The notes under the pieces were generated by a model that made no database searches, was not told the origin of the DNA, and was given only the letters and a program-made list of their open reading frames with translations. From contig VBJK01000164.1 of NCBI GenBank assembly GCA_005879655.1, positions 1 to 19,198 of the forward strand: DNA of 19,198 bases. The letters run 5' to 3'. The DNA comes from Chloroflexota bacterium. Its GTDB lineage: Bacteria; Chloroflexota; Ktedonobacteria; Ktedonobacterales; Ktedonobacteraceae. Positions 18,256 through 19,198 of this stretch are shown here, one piece after another. A program made the position numbers and the translations under genes. Every line of letters starts with the position of its first letter. Position 1 is the first letter of the stretch.

Positions 18256-19129
18256 GGATGTGATGGGGGCAGTTCATCGGCTTGAGCATGAAGGCGTCAT
18301 CTTCGGATAGCTCTTGCTCGCCCTTCATTACCGGGAACATGTTCTCCCGATACGTGTACCAGTGCTTCGACGTTTTGTACAAGCGCACCTTGCCTAGATG
18401 AGAGGTCCACACGTGCTGATAGCCGTAACGCTCTTGCGTCTCACGCACATAGCCTTCCATCAAGTGACGTAACATCTCGCCATTGGGCAAGAACATCGGT
18501 ATGCCAGCTGGTACCTCATCGCTCATGATGAACAACTTGAGTTCGCGGCCTAGCTTACGATGATCACGCTTGAGAGCCTCTTCCAGCCGCCAGAGGTACT
18601 GATCGAGTTCCTCCTGCGCGAACCAGGCCGTGCCATAGATGCGCTGCAACATCGGACGATGCTCGTCACCGCGCCAGTACGCGCCCGCCACACGCATCAG
18701 CTTAACCGGACCAATCTGGCCCGTATGCTCTACATGGGGGCCGCGACAGAGATCGAGGAAGTTTCCTTGCTGATAGATACCAACTTCGGCGTCCGGCAAG
18801 TTCTCAATAATCTCAACCTTGTAGAGCTGCCCCTTCTGCTTAAAGTACTCCAGCGCTTTCTCGCGGGGCCAGCGGTCCCGTAGAAATGGATGGTGTGCCG
18901 TAATGATACGCCGCATACGTTGCTCTATGTCCGGCAAGTCGTCGGGGGTAAGCGCGCGCGGCAAATCAAAGTCATAATAGAAGCCATCTTCAATAGCCGG
19001 GCCAATCGCAAATTTGGCGTCAGGAAAGATCTCCTGCACTGCTTCGGCCATTACGTGTGCCGCTGAGTGCCGCATACGTTGCACTGGCGTGTAATTGATA
19101 GATTCTTCTAATGCTACTTCTACTGACAT
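18251..19129 (-). CDS. thrS: Threonyl-tRNA synthetase, N-terminal part
   Basis: ThrRS charges tRNA-Thr with threonine. This 292-residue part begins directly with the editing (SAD) domain: HSAAH (His21, His25) and CRGPH (Cys128, His132) are the editing-site ligands. It then enters the class II catalytic core (GIPMFLPNGEMLRHLMEGYV, motif 1) and stops at LKPMNCPHHIL, whose Cys287 is a zinc ligand. The usual N-terminal TGS domain (about 60 residues) is absent, so this is the shorter form. It terminates at 18251 because bases encoding the following conserved block are missing. AGGAG on the minus strand lies 11 bases upstream of ATG 19129 (19141-19145). A leader terminator with T-box character is at 19153-19189, suggesting control by uncharged tRNA-Thr. 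Confidence 0.9.
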   Translation of the reverse strand: MSVEVALEESINYTPVQRMRHSAAHVMAEAVQEIFPDAKFAIGPAIEDGFYYDFDLPRALTPDDLPDIEQRMRRIITAHHPFLRDRWPREKALEYFKQKGQLYKVEIIENLPDAEVGIYQQGNFLDLCRGPHVEHTGQIGPVKLMRVAGAYWRGDEHRPMLQRIYGTAWFAQEELDQYLWRLEEALKRDHRKLGRELKLFIMSDEVPAGIPMFLPNGEMLRHLMEGYVRETQERYGYQHVWTSHLGKVRLYKTSKHWYTYRENMFPVMKGEQELSEDDAFMLKPMNCPHHIL

Positions 19130-19152
19130 AATAACAAAATCTCCTATAAAAC

Positions 19153-19189
19153 AAAAAAAACCTTCTCATCCTCCATTGGGACGAAAAGG
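19153..19189 (-). terminator. Leader terminator of thrS, probable 3' part of a T-box
   Basis: On the minus strand, CCTTTTCGTCC (19189-19179) and GGATGAGAAGG (19171-19161) form an 11-bp stem with two G-U pairs and a seven-base loop, followed by eight Ts (19160-19153). It lies before the gene, not after, so it is an attenuator. The TTTCGTCCC stretch is characteristic of the terminator side of T-box leaders of aminoacyl-tRNA synthetase genes. The specifier stem and the T-box core (AANNGGGTGGNACCGCG) would be beyond the window's right end, so this is a partial element. Confidence 0.7.
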
Positions 19190-19198
19190 TATAAACAC

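Noticed and set aside
18230..18270. Intein or intron scar in thrS
   Set aside because: Coding sequence is missing rather than interrupted; nothing is inserted.

Overview
The window looks like chromosomal DNA of a Chloroflexota bacterium, most likely Ktedonobacteria-like. This is inferred from gene style, not from a marker search. The cues are an HTH/GAF-type regulator pair, a 40-residue-repeat TPR protein, a kinase-like domain joined through a membrane helix to a secreted baseplate-J-like domain, a SecA with a very large N-terminal insertion, and a threonyl-tRNA synthetase gene behind what looks like a T-box leader. Base composition is moderate, with AT-rich intergenic stretches and many long intergenic inverted repeats.

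Layout. 1-748: 3' end of a TPR protein gene carrying a one-base frameshift. 1074-2482: an HTH-GAF protein and a short neighbour that copies its C-terminal half. 2584-3765: two small membrane-anchored proteins that together resemble a Cas4/Dna2-type PD-(D/E)XK nuclease cut in two; the single N-terminal cysteine is on one protein and the C-x2-C-x5-C cluster on the other. They are separated by a 122-bp terminal-inverted-repeat element that recurs at 14810-14931. 3844-3961: a REP-like palindromic cluster. 4151-5374: a TIGR00300-family (LOR/SDH, ornithine cyclodeaminase type) enzyme. 5545-7251: a membrane-anchored phosphodiester-glycosidase-domain protein. 7378-10747: secA, interrupted by a small deletion that also shifts the frame. 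11058-14140: isocitrate lyase and malate synthase A, together the glyoxylate shunt. 14284-14724: a Nudix hydrolase. 15022-17277: a pseudokinase-TM-baseplate-J-like protein. 17410-19129, minus strand: thrS, also interrupted by a small frame-shifting deletion inside its most conserved motif, with a leader terminator at the right edge.

The only clear functional unit is aceA/aceB, which lets acetyl-CoA feed gluconeogenic carbon. secA (protein export) and thrS (translation) are normally essential. Their matching lesions, plus the TPR frameshift, point to either assembly or sequencing error or a degraded copy. The most unusual content is the split, membrane-anchored Cas4-like pair, the pseudokinase fusion, and the set of long perfect hairpins (26-38 bp stems) in the gaps between genes.
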